The position numbers and the translations under genes were made by a program. From Chitinophaga tropicalis (lineage in GTDB: Bacteria; Bacteroidota; Bacteroidia; Chitinophagales; Chitinophagaceae), in contig NZ_WRXN01000008.1 of NCBI RefSeq assembly GCF_009758205.1, positions 62,001-126,000 on the forward strand: a stretch of DNA of 64,000 bases, given 5' to 3'. Under the pieces are notes generated by a model. That model had not been told where the DNA came from and did not search any database. It saw nothing but the letters and a program-made list of their open reading frames with translations. Positions 55,055 to 64,000 of the stretch are shown piece after piece (the stretch's first letter is position 1; each line of letters opens with the position of its first letter).

Positions 55055-55085
55055 TTTGATATACAGTTCCTTAGCACTACTTTTG
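55055..55085 (+). promoter_or_regulatory. Bacteroidota-type promoter
   Basis: TTTG (55055-55058) and TACTTTTG (55078-55085) match the consensus with a 19-bp gap. The ATG follows about 25-30 bp later. This is the best promoter match in the window. Confidence 0.78.
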
Positions 55086-55114
55086 CCTCGGAACGTTGAT
55101 TATTATACATGACA

Positions 55115-55786
55115 ATGAAAAAAATTTCCGTCATTTGTCTCTTCCTGCTGTCCCTATTCCTCAGCTCCTGTTTTGAAGTGGTCGAGGACATGAAGGTAGA
55201 CAGGGATGGTTCAGGCAGTATGACGCTGACCGTTAACTTAAGCCAGAGCCGGACAAAGCTGGCCGCCATCATGATGATGGATACTATAAACGGTCATAAA
55301 GTGCCTGAACGGCAGGATATACAGCAGGAAATCGATAAACTGGTAACACGACTGAACAGTACTCCAGGCATCTCCAATGCAAAAGGCAATATTGACTTTA
55401 CAAGCTTTATTGCTGTTATCAGCTTCTCATTCAGGGACGTAGCAAATGTAAACCGGGCTATCAGCAACATTATGGACCAGTACAAGGTCAAGGGCATGAG
55501 TGCCGCCAACTACAGTTATAATGAGGCAGAAGGCAGATTTTCAAGGGTTTATAAGAACACAGGGGACGTAAGGGAACAATACAATAAATTACGTGACAGG
55601 GACAAGGAAATATTCAGTTCTGCTATGTATATCAGTATTTTCCGCTTTGAAAATACCATAACAGACTACAGCAACAAGCTGTCCAGGGTTGCCAGGAATC
55701 AGCTGGCCATCATGCAGCGCTGCTCAGTAAAAGACCTCATCAACGGAAAAACAGATATTTCTAATCAAATACAGTTATCCAAATAG
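55115..55786 (+). CDS. Lipoprotein of unknown function, first gene of a pair
   Basis: The protein has about 223 residues from ATG 55115; ATG 55109 adds two. The lipoprotein signal ends FLSSC, with Cys at about 19. The mature part starts FEVVEDMKVDRDGSGSMTLT, a strand pair, and continues with mixed helices (ILTR-like VTRLNSTPGIS, VNRAISNIMDQYKVKG) and a long helical tail. No family is recognised with confidence. The next gene begins 1 bp after the stop, so the two act together. A strong promoter lies directly upstream. Confidence 0.82.
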   Translation: MKKISVICLFLLSLFLSSCFEVVEDMKVDRDGSGSMTLTVNLSQSRTKLAAIMMMDTINGHKVPERQDIQQEIDKLVTRLNSTPGISNAKGNIDFTSFIAVISFSFRDVANVNRAISNIMDQYKVKGMSAANYSYNEAEGRFSRVYKNTGDVREQYNKLRDRDKEIFSSAMYISIFRFENTITDYSNKLSRVARNQLAIMQRCSVKDLINGKTDISNQIQLSK

Positions 55787-55787
55787 C

Positions 55788-57755
55788 ATGAAACGTGCAT
55801 TACAGTTAGTTACCCTGTTATTGGCAGGGTACACAGGCATGGCACAGGACCTGGCCTATAAGATCCCCGAAAAGGCCCGTATGGTGGCCAGCTTTAAGGC
55901 TGAACAGTTATTCCGGCTCTATCCCGCAGCAGAATTTGATACTTCGGCTATGGGACGGGAGTTATTGGAAAAGATCTCAAGGAAAGGCCCGGCAGACTTT
56001 AAAAGCATAGAGGACCTGGGGCTTGACCTGAAAGGGACTATTTATTACTATAGCCAGCATACTGACAGTATCAACTACGATTGCGTACTGATCCCTATCA
56101 AAGATGCGGGGAAAGTAGAAAAGCTTTTCACTGAAGATGAGCGTGCGGCCTTTACAAGGCAGAATGGTGTAACAGCCCTGCAGAATGCTGTAAATAAGCC
56201 ACTGGTAGCATGGAATAACGAAATATTGGTTGTTACATATGGTACGCTGAATAAATATTTCCTGGAAGATTCTACCAATGCAGCAAGATATGGGATCAGC
56301 AAGGCCGATGATTATGGGTATGATAATGTAACAGATCCTGTAATATATACAGACAGCGCAATAGCTATAGCAGATAGTGCAGCATACTATGCTGATAGCG
56401 CAGCAACGGCAGCAGAACCTCTTACAGACATTGCTGATACTGCCACCCAACCACCTGCAATGGAAGAAATGCCAATGGCGGTGGTTGATTCTTTTGCAAC
56501 AGTATCTGTAGAAGGTGCGGAAAATGATGCTGCTCCGCCTGTAGCTGAAGATGCTGATGTTCCTCCTCCTCCTGTAGTGGAATCATATTATTTTGATCCT
56601 AACAAGGAAAAGCGGGACAGTCTTACAAAAGCCTGGGTGCAGGTATATACAACAGGGATATTCAACAAACCTGCCGGCAGTTCATCTATACTGGCGAACC
56701 CTGATTTTATCAAACGTTCGGATAAGAATGCCATCGCATCTTTCTGGCTGGATAACCTGAACAGTACCTATGCCGGTTTCCTGCCTTACTATTACATGAG
56801 ATATGGCAGTCTTTTCCAGGGATATGGCAGCATCAATGCCAGGATGTACATGAATAATGATAACATGCGTATAACGGGTGAGTTAGGGCTGGATGATGCA
56901 AAAACAGCATCCTATAAAAAGATATACAACAGGAAACTGAACAAGAAATTCCTGAAATATATCAATAGCGACAGCCTTATCGGGTTTATGAGCTATGCTT
57001 TTGATACGAAGGCTTACCTGGATGAAATACCCCGTATGCTTAATGGTATTTATGGCATGTATAAAGATGAAACTGAAATTGGTGCAGACCTGTTCTCTCT
57101 TTTGCTGGATGAGGAAGCGGTTGCTAAAGTTGCCAAGGGTGATGCGCTGTTCGTGCTGAGCAATGTTTCTGCGAAAGAAGTTTCTTATCATACCTATGCG
57201 TACGATGAGAACTATGAATATAAAGATACCGTAAAGACAAAGACAGAGACCCTGCCGGATTTCCTTTTCATGTTCTCTTCAGAGGATGCACGGTTGTTTG
57301 TTAAGCTGCTGGAATATGGTATCAAAAAGGGGAAAGTAACTTTTGCCCATAATATTTACAGTATTACTTCAAGCAGGAAAAATCCTTTCAACCTGCATAT
57401 TCTTTTCAAGGATGGGATAGTATTTTTGGGAACTTCGCTTACTGATATGGAACAGATCAGTACTGATACGTACCGGGGTAATCTTTCAAGGCAGCATGAA
57501 GAGTTGCTGATGAAGAATAATATGACTCTGTACTTTAATCCTAATCATCTGGGGAATAAGTTGTTTGAAGGGGAGTTCAGGGATCTGGGTGCGATTGCGG
57601 ATAACCTGAAAGGAATGGGAGATGTTTATATAAAATCGGCTGGTGTAAAGGATAATAGTGTTTCGTTTGATCTTGTGAGTGAGGTACCGAAGGATAAGGG
57701 GAATGCGCTTAAGTATTTTATAGCTCTTATGCAGGATATAAGTAAGTTGAAATAG
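55788..57755 (+). CDS. Large secreted protein of unknown function, DUF4836-like in layout
   Basis: This 655-residue protein has a signal peptide (MKRALQLVTLLLAGYTGMAQ). The mature start IPEKARMVASFKAEQLFRL recalls the DUF4836 group of Bacteroidota, but this is from memory and weak. Residues about 180-270 form an Ala/Asp/Pro-rich low-complexity spacer (ADSAAYYADSAATAA, APPVAEDADVPPPPV). The C-terminal half alternates strands and helices (GFMSYAFDTKAYLDEIPRM, VLSNVSAKEVSYHTYAYDE). It is separated by 1 bp from the upstream lipoprotein gene, so the products probably form a complex at the cell envelope. A strong terminator follows. Confidence 0.82.
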   Translation: MKRALQLVTLLLAGYTGMAQDLAYKIPEKARMVASFKAEQLFRLYPAAEFDTSAMGRELLEKISRKGPADFKSIEDLGLDLKGTIYYYSQHTDSINYDCVLIPIKDAGKVEKLFTEDERAAFTRQNGVTALQNAVNKPLVAWNNEILVVTYGTLNKYFLEDSTNAARYGISKADDYGYDNVTDPVIYTDSAIAIADSAAYYADSAATAAEPLTDIADTATQPPAMEEMPMAVVDSFATVSVEGAENDAAPPVAEDADVPPPPVVESYYFDPNKEKRDSLTKAWVQVYTTGIFNKPAGSSSILANPDFIKRSDKNAIASFWLDNLNSTYAGFLPYYYMRYGSLFQGYGSINARMYMNNDNMRITGELGLDDAKTASYKKIYNRKLNKKFLKYINSDSLIGFMSYAFDTKAYLDEIPRMLNGIYGMYKDETEIGADLFSLLLDEEAVAKVAKGDALFVLSNVSAKEVSYHTYAYDENYEYKDTVKTKTETLPDFLFMFSSEDARLFVKLLEYGIKKGKVTFAHNIYSITSSRKNPFNLHILFKDGIVFLGTSLTDMEQISTDTYRGNLSRQHEELLMKNNMTLYFNPNHLGNKLFEGEFRDLGAIADNLKGMGDVYIKSAGVKDNSVSFDLVSEVPKDKGNALKYFIALMQDISKLK

Positions 57756-57771
57756 TATGGTGCGGAGATTG

Positions 57772-57816
57772 CACCAAAAAAGCGCTTTTGCCTTCGGCAA
57801 AAGCGCTTTTTTGGTG
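57772..57816 (+). terminator. TTCG-loop terminator, very long stem
   Basis: CACCAAAAAAGCGCTTTTGCC pairs with its complement through TTCG, giving a stem of about 20 bp. GGCCTGCGGCAGGC follows at 57821 and again at 57908. Confidence 0.9.
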
Positions 57817-57936
57817 TTTAGGCCTGCGGCAGGCTTTATTTTGAGAGGATGGTTTGCAGCTGGCTTTTTGTAAAAGAGAGCGAGGGACCGACCTTTCAAA
57901 AGTAGATGGCCTGCGGCAGGCTTTTTAGAAAGGGAA

Positions 57937-58911
57937 TTATTGTGCTGGTGTGATCACGATTTTGCGGAACTCTATCGGACCATGGTCTCCCTGAATATAG
58001 ATAGGCCCAGGTTCTCCTTCATTGCTATCCAGTGCACCGCCGGTAATACCTGGGATTTCCTGGTTGCTGATCACGGTTTTACCATTCACTGCAATAGTCA
58101 CCATTCTTCCTATCAAAGTAATATCATAGCTCTGCCATTGATCCGGTCCTAATGTCTCTATTTCACTTGGAGCCAGGAAGCCGTATACACCGCTGAACAA
58201 TACACTGGAAGGATGTGTACCCTTAGGGCTATCTTCTATCTGTACTTCATAGCGGCCTCTCAGGTAAACCCCGCTGTTACTGCCTTTCTGGTAACGGAAT
58301 TCAACATGCAATTTAAAGTCAGTAAAGGTCTGTCTGGACACGAGATTTACGCCTCCGTGCGGGCTGGTGAGGATACCATTTTTTACTACCCACTGGTTCT
58401 TTTCCTTTATTTCCCAGCCGGTCAGATCTTTACCGTTGAACAGGTTGATAGCTTTTCCCCAGGCAGGAGCAGCTGTTCTTTTGAGATAAGGGGCTTTTAC
58501 GCCTTTCCAGTTATACTTTTTGCCTTCGCTGGTGGTGATGGTGCCTTCAATACCAGCCCCTGCCAGCGCACCTTCGATCACAAAATCGAGGTCGCCGTTC
58601 TCCCATTGCGGAGGGATGGTAAAACTAAACTTACCGTTATCAAAATTAACTTTTGCTACCGGGCGGGCACTTCCGCTGCTGGCTACAAAATAGCCTACCA
58701 GTGTACGGGTACCGGAGAGCTTTACTTCCAGCCAGGCAGGAGCAGGTTTTCCATTTTCATCAATGGTTATATCCCAGCGGCCTATGAGCTCTTTATAATC
58801 AGCTGTACCGTTAACAGCTTTCTCCACTGAGTTTACACCGGCAGAAACCGTGTGTACCACACTGAGTAAGGTCATACAACTGAGACCCAGGACAAGAAAA
58901 GGTTTACGCAT
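57937..58911 (-). CDS. DUF1080 (3-keto-disaccharide hydrolase-like) protein
   Basis: This 324-residue protein has a signal peptide (MRKPFLVLGLSCMTLLSVVH). An N-terminal 120-residue part has strands (ELIGRWDITIDENGKPAPA, LVGYFVASSG). The DUF1080 domain starts NLFNGKDLTGWEIK and holds FTDFKLHVEFRYQKGSNSGV, YLRGRYEVQIEDS and YDITLIGRMVTIAVNGKTV. This beta-sandwich fold is common in Bacteroidota and related phyla and is linked to carbohydrate (3-keto-sugar) hydrolysis. The exact substrate here is not shown. It is divergent from the methyltransferase gene. Confidence 0.9.
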   Translation of the reverse strand: MRKPFLVLGLSCMTLLSVVHTVSAGVNSVEKAVNGTADYKELIGRWDITIDENGKPAPAWLEVKLSGTRTLVGYFVASSGSARPVAKVNFDNGKFSFTIPPQWENGDLDFVIEGALAGAGIEGTITTSEGKKYNWKGVKAPYLKRTAAPAWGKAINLFNGKDLTGWEIKEKNQWVVKNGILTSPHGGVNLVSRQTFTDFKLHVEFRYQKGSNSGVYLRGRYEVQIEDSPKGTHPSSVLFSGVYGFLAPSEIETLGPDQWQSYDITLIGRMVTIAVNGKTVISNQEIPGITGGALDSNEGEPGPIYIQGDHGPIEFRKIVITPAQ

Positions 58912-59010
58912 ATGAAATATCGGTTTATTGTATTACAAGAGATACCTGAATGCAACAAGATAGATTTAATTTTAGTTTTTTGCAAAGTACTGAATTGGTA
59001 GTATTGTAAT

Positions 59011-59748
59011 ATGAAAGATAACTTCTCCACTCAATCGGACCATTATGCCAGATATCGTCCCGGCTATCCGGATGAGCTGTTCAGCTATATAGCGGAGCTG
59101 ACACCGGGTAAGGAAGCCGCCTGGGACTGCGGAACAGGGAACGGGCAGGTAGCTGGAAAACTGGCGGCATATTTCAGGCAGGTCTATGCCACAGATATCA
59201 GCCAGAACCAGCTGGACAATGCTATTCCTTCACCCAACATCTCTTATTCGCTACAACCGGCGGAAAAGACCAGCTTCCCTGACAAACTTTTCGATCTGAT
59301 CATAGTAGCCCAGGCTATACACTGGTTCAATTTCGATGATTTTTACAGGGAAGTGAAGCGTACCCTTAAACAGGAAGGTTATCTTGTAGTAACAGGTTAT
59401 CATCTGCTGCAGATAGCGGAAGAGATGGATGCTTTGATCCGCTCCTTCTATGAGGATGTAGTAGGACCATACTGGGACGAGGAAAGAAGATATATTGATG
59501 AAAAATACCAGACCATCCCCTTCCCTTTCGAAGAGATCAGGACACCGGAATTTTCACTGAAACTGGAATGGACGCTGGAACATCTGCTGGGATATCTTAA
59601 TACATGGTCGGCCGTTAAACATTTCCAGAAGAAAAATGGCTATAACCCGGTAGATGAATTAAAAGAAGGACTGAGGAGAGCATGGGGAGACCAGGAGTAC
59701 CGGACTATCACGCTGCCGTTGTTATTGAGAATAGGCAGACTGCGATGA
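59011..59748 (+). CDS. Class I SAM-dependent methyltransferase
   Basis: This 245-residue protein lacks a signal. SAM-binding motif I is AAWDCGTGNGQVAGKL, motif II is VYATDISQNQLDNA, and motif III lies around FDLIIVAQAIHWFNFDDF. The region before (FSTQSDHYARYRPGYPDELF) is typical of the UbiE/type-11 methyltransferases that act on small molecules. The C-terminal half is helical. The acceptor is not evident. It stands alone between divergent and co-directional genes with no sign of an operon. Confidence 0.92.
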   Translation: MKDNFSTQSDHYARYRPGYPDELFSYIAELTPGKEAAWDCGTGNGQVAGKLAAYFRQVYATDISQNQLDNAIPSPNISYSLQPAEKTSFPDKLFDLIIVAQAIHWFNFDDFYREVKRTLKQEGYLVVTGYHLLQIAEEMDALIRSFYEDVVGPYWDEERRYIDEKYQTIPFPFEEIRTPEFSLKLEWTLEHLLGYLNTWSAVKHFQKKNGYNPVDELKEGLRRAWGDQEYRTITLPLLLRIGRLR

Positions 59749-59875
59749 ACGCCTGCCATTGAATTTTACCGTTGCCCCATATGCAGGATCATTGAATCTA
59801 AAGAAACCGTATATTGGCGGCCGGAAAGAAAGTACTGTAATACAGCTTCTTCCTTTATAGAACCAACCACCAACC

Positions 59876-62704
59876 ATGAGAAATAAGATCTTCTTAGCAC
59901 TGCTAACCGCATCCTTATGCGGTTACGTCAGCATGCCGGACGCAACGGCACAGAGCACTACAGGTAGCAGCAACACCAAAATTCCACTGGACCCTGCCGT
60001 CCACACAGGACAACTACCTAACGGACTGACTTACTTTATCCGTAAGAACAATTACCCGGAAAAGAGGGTACTGCTGTACATCGTTACAAAAGCAGGTTCT
60101 GTCCTGGAAGCAGAGAACCAGCGTGGGCTGGCACACTTCCTTGAGCACATGAACTTCAACGGCACCACTCATTTTCCTAAGAATGAGCTGGTAAGCTACC
60201 TGGAGAAATCAGGTGTTAAATTCGGGGCAGACCTGAATGCCTATACTTCATTCGATGAAACAGTGTACCAGCTGCCTCTCCCCTCTGACGATCCTGCTGT
60301 ACTGGCCAATGGCCTGCAGATCATCCGTGACTGGGCGCATGGCGCTCTCCTGGAACCGACAGAGATAGATAAGGAAAGAGGCGTGATACTGGAAGAGAAA
60401 AGGGCAAGGAGCGGCTTACAGCAAAGGGTAATGGACAAGACCTTGCCAATGCTGTTAAATAAATCTATCTATGCAGACCGCCTGCCTATTGGGACGGAAC
60501 AGGTGCTACGCAATTTCAAACCAAAGGAAATAAGGGACTTTTATGATCAATGGTACAGACCAGACCTGCAGGCAGTGATCGTTGTAGGTGATATAGATCC
60601 TGTGGCAATGGAGCAAAAGATCAAAACACTCTTTGCAGATCTTAAGAACCCTGCCAGTGAGAAAAAGCGTCCCGTTTATTCTATTCCCCTTACAGGAAAG
60701 AAACAGTTCCTGACCTTTACCGATGCAGAAGCACAACAGGTAAGAGTAGAACTGATCAATAAATTCAGATCAGCGCCACTGAAAACAATGGGCGACTATC
60801 GCAACCAGCTTGTTGAAAACCTGATGGACGGTATGCTGACACAACGTTACAGCAGACTGGCACATTCTAAAGATGTATCTTATGTATCTGCCAATGTTGG
60901 CACTTCGGGTTATATGGCAGACCTGGATGTTTTCAGCTTTGCAGTAACATTGAAACCTGGTCAGGCTGAAAATGGTTTTAAAATGGCTTACCGGGAGTTA
61001 AGCAGGGTGAATAAAGATGGTTTTACCCAGCCGGAACTGGACTTCTGTAAAAAGACCATGGAGAACAACCTGGAAAGAATGCTGCGCGAAAAAGATAAAG
61101 TTCAGTCGTCCAACTATGTAGATGGGTATCTTTCCTGTTTTACAAAAGAGGAAGCTGCACCGGATATTAACACAGAATATGCTCTCAGTAAGAAATACCT
61201 GGCGGAAATAACACTGGAAGATATCAATCGGCTGGTGAAACGTCTTATCAACCTCCCCGACCAGGATATTGTAATTACCGGTCCTGATAAGGAGAAAGAT
61301 GCCATCCCTACCCAGCAACAGCTGAATGAGTGGATATCACAGGTGAAAAGCGAAAAAACAGAACCATACAATAACAATACTGCTAATGAGCAGCTGATAC
61401 AGCACCTGCCTCCTGCCGGGAAAGTACTCTCATCCACAGAACTGGCTTCTCCGGCTACTACCATGTATACACTTTCCAATGGTGTTAAGGTAGTTTTCAA
61501 GCCAACGGATTTCAAGAATGATGAGATACTGATCAATGCTTTCAAAGCCGGCGGTACATCACTGTGTACTGACAATGATTATATTTCGGCCGCCAATGCC
61601 GCCACTATTATTTCTGCCGGTGGTGTGGGTAATTTCAATTTAGATGACCTGAGAAACCAGCTGAACGGGAAAAGCTTGCAGGTAGCTCCGTATATCAATG
61701 AACTGTATGAAGGTTTTAATGGTGCGTCCAGCAAAAAAGACCTGGAAACGGCTTTACAGCTGATACATCTTTACATGACCCAGCCAAGAAAAGATACGGT
61801 GATGTTCAACAATATCGTTTCCAATGCCCGTGTCAGTCTTGCTGCAAAAAGCAGGAGCGCTGATGCGGTTTTTGGAGATACTGTTGCTACTGTGCTGGGG
61901 AATTATCACCCGAGAAGAATATCTCCGGATACGGCTACTATTAAGAACCTGAGCCTGGAGAAAGCATATGATTTTTACAAATCCAGCTTCAGCAATGCTA
62001 ACGGGTTTACCTTTATATTTACCGGCAGCTTTACGCCGGAACAGCTTCTGCCCCTGTGCGAGCAGTATCTTGGCAGCCTGCCTTCAGATACTACTGTAAA
62101 GAGTAGTTTCCGTGATCTTAAGATCCAGATACCGGAGGGGACGCAGGAGCACCTGGTATATAAAGGCAGCAATCCCCGTTCAACGGTGCAACTGGTGATA
62201 AGCGGCAATCATGAGTACAAGCAAGTTAATAATATCCAGCTACAGGCGCTTTCTGAGATCATAGAATTGAGGCTTACCGAGCGTTTGCGTGAGACTGAAG
62301 GCGGTGTGTATACTCCGCAGACGAATGTCAGCTATGTGAAGTATCCTAAGAATACGTATTACTTCGTGATCCGTTTTGTGTGTGCGCCGGAGAATGCGCA
62401 GAAGCTGGCGGATGCTGCGAGAGAGGAGGTGCTGGCGCTGGCGGAGAAGGGAGTGCCTGCAGGGGACCTGGAGAAGTTTAAGGCAGAGAGTTTGAGGGGG
62501 TTTCAGGTGCAGTTGCGGGAGAATAAGTTCTGGTTGAGTGTGTTGAGTAGTAAGTTGGCTAATGGGGAGAGTTTGGGGGATGTTGATAGTTATGAAAAAG
62601 TAGTTAATGGGTTGACTATAGATGCGCTTCAGAATGCAGCGAAGAAGTATCTTGATACGAAGAATTATATAAAGTTTATTTTGTATCCTGAGGGGAAGAA
62701 ATGA
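59876..62704 (+). CDS. M16-family zinc metallopeptidase (insulinase type)
   Basis: This 942-residue protein has a signal peptide (MRNKIFLALLTASLCGYVSM). The inverted zinc motif HxxEH is in AHFLEHMNFNGTTHFP, and the downstream Glu ligand is in the helix EPTEIDKERGVILEEKRA. There are two tandem M16 units: an active N-terminal half and an inactive-looking C-terminal half with VYTPQTNVSYVKYP and RLRETEGGVY. The length is that of full two-unit M16 proteins. It degrades peptides in the periplasm. It is closed by a strong terminator. Confidence 0.94.
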   Translation: MRNKIFLALLTASLCGYVSMPDATAQSTTGSSNTKIPLDPAVHTGQLPNGLTYFIRKNNYPEKRVLLYIVTKAGSVLEAENQRGLAHFLEHMNFNGTTHFPKNELVSYLEKSGVKFGADLNAYTSFDETVYQLPLPSDDPAVLANGLQIIRDWAHGALLEPTEIDKERGVILEEKRARSGLQQRVMDKTLPMLLNKSIYADRLPIGTEQVLRNFKPKEIRDFYDQWYRPDLQAVIVVGDIDPVAMEQKIKTLFADLKNPASEKKRPVYSIPLTGKKQFLTFTDAEAQQVRVELINKFRSAPLKTMGDYRNQLVENLMDGMLTQRYSRLAHSKDVSYVSANVGTSGYMADLDVFSFAVTLKPGQAENGFKMAYRELSRVNKDGFTQPELDFCKKTMENNLERMLREKDKVQSSNYVDGYLSCFTKEEAAPDINTEYALSKKYLAEITLEDINRLVKRLINLPDQDIVITGPDKEKDAIPTQQQLNEWISQVKSEKTEPYNNNTANEQLIQHLPPAGKVLSSTELASPATTMYTLSNGVKVVFKPTDFKNDEILINAFKAGGTSLCTDNDYISAANAATIISAGGVGNFNLDDLRNQLNGKSLQVAPYINELYEGFNGASSKKDLETALQLIHLYMTQPRKDTVMFNNIVSNARVSLAAKSRSADAVFGDTVATVLGNYHPRRISPDTATIKNLSLEKAYDFYKSSFSNANGFTFIFTGSFTPEQLLPLCEQYLGSLPSDTTVKSSFRDLKIQIPEGTQEHLVYKGSNPRSTVQLVISGNHEYKQVNNIQLQALSEIIELRLTERLRETEGGVYTPQTNVSYVKYPKNTYYFVIRFVCAPENAQKLADAAREEVLALAEKGVPAGDLEKFKAESLRGFQVQLRENKFWLSVLSSKLANGESLGDVDSYEKVVNGLTIDALQNAAKKYLDTKNYIKFILYPEGKK

Positions 62705-62705
62705 T

Positions 62706-62775
62706 CAAAAAAAACGCTTTTGCCTTCGGCAAAAGCGTTTTTTTTGAAGGTTATGGCCTGCGGCCGGCTTTTCTT
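62706..62775 (+). terminator. TTCG-loop terminator plus GGCCTGCGGCCGGC dyad
   Basis: The hairpin at 62706-62745 is the same ACGCTTTTGCC/GGCAAAAGCGT stem as at 53609. GGCCTGCGGCCGGC follows at 62755. Confidence 0.9.
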
Positions 62776-62963
62776 CAGAAAGGAATTAAAGCTATTTTGA
62801 GAGAGAGCTGATCTGCGGCTTTTTTTTGAGAAGTGTGTACTGTTTCAGGAAATTAAAACGTTTTTGAGAGAGAATTGATCTGTTAACGTTTTTTGGTTGT
62901 TTGAAATCCATGAAAACCGTTTCTCCGTAAATAAGTGTACTATCAACATTAATTCCACATCCT

Positions 62964-63284
62964 ATGTCCAGAGAGCTGCAAAAGTTAGAGCAATTAAAAA
63001 CCGACCTATTCGACTGTATTTCTGATAAAATTGATATCCTGAACTTCCGCCTTAAACTAATACAGATCTGTTCCTGTATAGCCACCTGCTCTGTTCAGTA
63101 CCAGGACCAATACCTGATCCCGGAACTGAAAAAAGCGCTCCATATTATTTCAGACACGGGCAATAATGCAACGAGGCAAGCTAAGGTGAGCCTGGAAGAT
63201 GTGAGTAATGTCATTACTGCCATTGATATGATCATGCTACTGTTGCAGGAGGAAGCAGAAGCGCCTGTATTTGAGCTTCTTTAA
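62964..63284 (+). CDS. Small helical protein of unknown function
   Basis: This 106-residue protein begins MSRELQKLEQLKTDLFDCIS. Nearly all of it looks helical (IDILNFRLKLIQICSCIATC, IPELKKALHIISDTGNNATR, VSNVITAIDMIMLLLQEEAE). It has three cysteines, two as CSC, but no metal-binding pattern that I recognise. There is no signal peptide and no family match. It converges with the AsmA-like gene, 2 bp between stops. Function unknown. Confidence 0.7.
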   Translation: MSRELQKLEQLKTDLFDCISDKIDILNFRLKLIQICSCIATCSVQYQDQYLIPELKKALHIISDTGNNATRQAKVSLEDVSNVITAIDMIMLLLQEEAEAPVFELL

Positions 63285-63286
63285 CA

Positions 63287-64000
63287 TCAATCTGCATCGT
63301 CAGACCTCTCCAGGGAGTCTTTGCTGTTACCACGGCGTAATTTTACTACCGGATTACGCTGACTGCCTGTTACATTGAAAGGGATACCCCAGATTCCCAG
63401 GGGTGGTAATCCTATGCGTCCTTTCAGGCTGAGGCGGCCGTCAAAGCTTACCTGTCCTTCAAAACGAGGCCGGAGGCCTGCAATACGCATTTTAGTCTTT
63501 TCGATGGTGATAATGTTATTGGCGATAGCAGACCTGATATCGACTTCTGAGAGATCAGGGTCTTTCATATCATGTTTGCCTGTAGATCTGCTTACTGCAT
63601 TGAACAACTTAAATCCTTTGATCTTTATCTTCTTAAGGGACAATACCCCCTCGCCTTTCAGGGAAGGATATACTACTCTCATATTTTCATCCAGCCTGCC
63701 ATTCACATGATAATCCAATCCGACGATACCGCTTGCAGATGCGGCAGATGAAGCCATATCATGAAACAGCTGAATCTCATTGTAGGCGCGTTTTATGTCA
63801 AATTCCTTTGCATTGATATGATAATCGAACACTGCACTTTGTTTATTCAGGCTGGCGTACTGTCCGTTCATCTCAACAGGGGCACCGATAATATTAAAGC
63901 CTGTCCTGTTCATCTGTAAAGTACCATTACTCATTAAGAGCTGTCCGTGGAAACGCCGGATATCAATTCCCTTATACCGTACTTTTTCTGCCGCAGCATT
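63287..64000 (-). CDS. AsmA-like protein, C-terminal part (5' end outside window)
   Basis: The open frame continues to the right edge, so only the last 237 residues are seen; the ATG at 63934 is internal. The sequence upstream of it (KVRYKGIDIRRFHGQLLM) reads on without a stop. Segments such as TGFNIIGAPVEMNGQYAS, NGRLDENMRVVYPSLKGEGV, FKLFNAVSRST and KGRIGLPPLGIWGIPFNVTG are typical of the C-terminal beta-rich part of AsmA family envelope proteins, ending VVKLRRGNS. The family is implicated in lipid transport or outer-membrane assembly. Confidence 0.8.
   Translation of the reverse strand, partial: NAAAEKVRYKGIDIRRFHGQLLMSNGTLQMNRTGFNIIGAPVEMNGQYASLNKQSAVFDYHINAKEFDIKRAYNEIQLFHDMASSAASASGIVGLDYHVNGRLDENMRVVYPSLKGEGVLSLKKIKIKGFKLFNAVSRSTGKHDMKDPDLSEVDIRSAIANNIITIEKTKMRIAGLRPRFEGQVSFDGRLSLKGRIGLPPLGIWGIPFNVTGSQRNPVVKLRRGNSKDSLERSDDAD

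Noticed and set aside
62792-63085. Minus-strand open frame of 97 codons
   Set aside because: It overlaps the start of the small helical protein gene and terminator-like repeats; no domain or start signal.

Overview
The window looks like a chromosomal segment of a Bacteroidota bacterium, most likely Chitinophagaceae (Chitinophaga-like). The reasons are a C-terminal T9SS-type sorting domain on a secreted esterase, the Bacteroidota-style two-gene Rhs arrangement with a DUF6443-like N-terminus, a LytS/LytTR sensor-regulator pair, a long LepB with inserted segments, many short lipoproteins, few Shine-Dalgarno sites, and several promoters of the TTTG-N19/20-TAnnTTTG type. The genus is inferred from family resemblance only. 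No rRNA, tRNA or CRISPR array was found.

Region by region. (1) 1-11450, minus strand: a five-gene co-directional cluster. In transcription order it holds a 210-aa unknown, two glycine-rich collagen-like paralogs, a protein with two class-3 lipase domains, and a giant protein of at least 2592 residues that runs off the left edge and resembles DUF6603. None of the five has a visible Sec signal. (2) 12031-16135: a lipocalin-like protein, a secreted beta-lactamase-fold serine hydrolase and a T9SS-sorted SGNH hydrolase. (3) 16733-28227: an Rhs polymorphic-toxin locus. It has a large secreted partner, an Rhs core with a coiled-coil toxin tip, a putative immunity gene, a divergent XRE regulator, a degraded IS21-family element, a GC-rich insert of unknown origin, and an orphan Rhs tip with an internal stop. 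The orphan tip is followed by a putative immunity gene that looks like domain III of EF-Tu. (4) 28499-37291: hypothetical secreted proteins, a LytTR response regulator and histidine kinase, an AraC regulator with an SDR enzyme, an FGE-like protein coupled to an unknown secreted protein, and signal peptidase I. (5) 37431-43309: pyruvate formate-lyase activase and pyruvate formate-lyase, divergent from adhE, giving an anaerobic mixed-acid branch. (6) 43357-48932: a glucuronate module of mannonate dehydratase, LacI regulator, GH67 alpha-glucuronidase and an SDR, tied together by two copies of a LacI-type operator. (7) 49000-64000: a repeat-rich lipoprotein, an ECF sigma factor with an overlapping membrane partner, an outer-membrane barrel, hydrolases, a two-gene lipoprotein unit, a DUF1080 protein, a methyltransferase, an M16 peptidase, a small helical protein, and the C-terminal part of an AsmA-like protein that runs off the right edge.

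The glucuronate module is the clearest example of genes working together. GH67 releases glucuronate from xylan side chains, UxuA handles mannonate, and the SDR is a good candidate for the intervening oxidoreductase. The Rhs region is the clearest conflict system, with one apparently active toxin tip and one displaced spare tip, each followed by its own small gene. A recurring intergenic feature is a strong terminator followed about 45-50 bp later by a short GGCCTGCGGCCGGC-like dyad.
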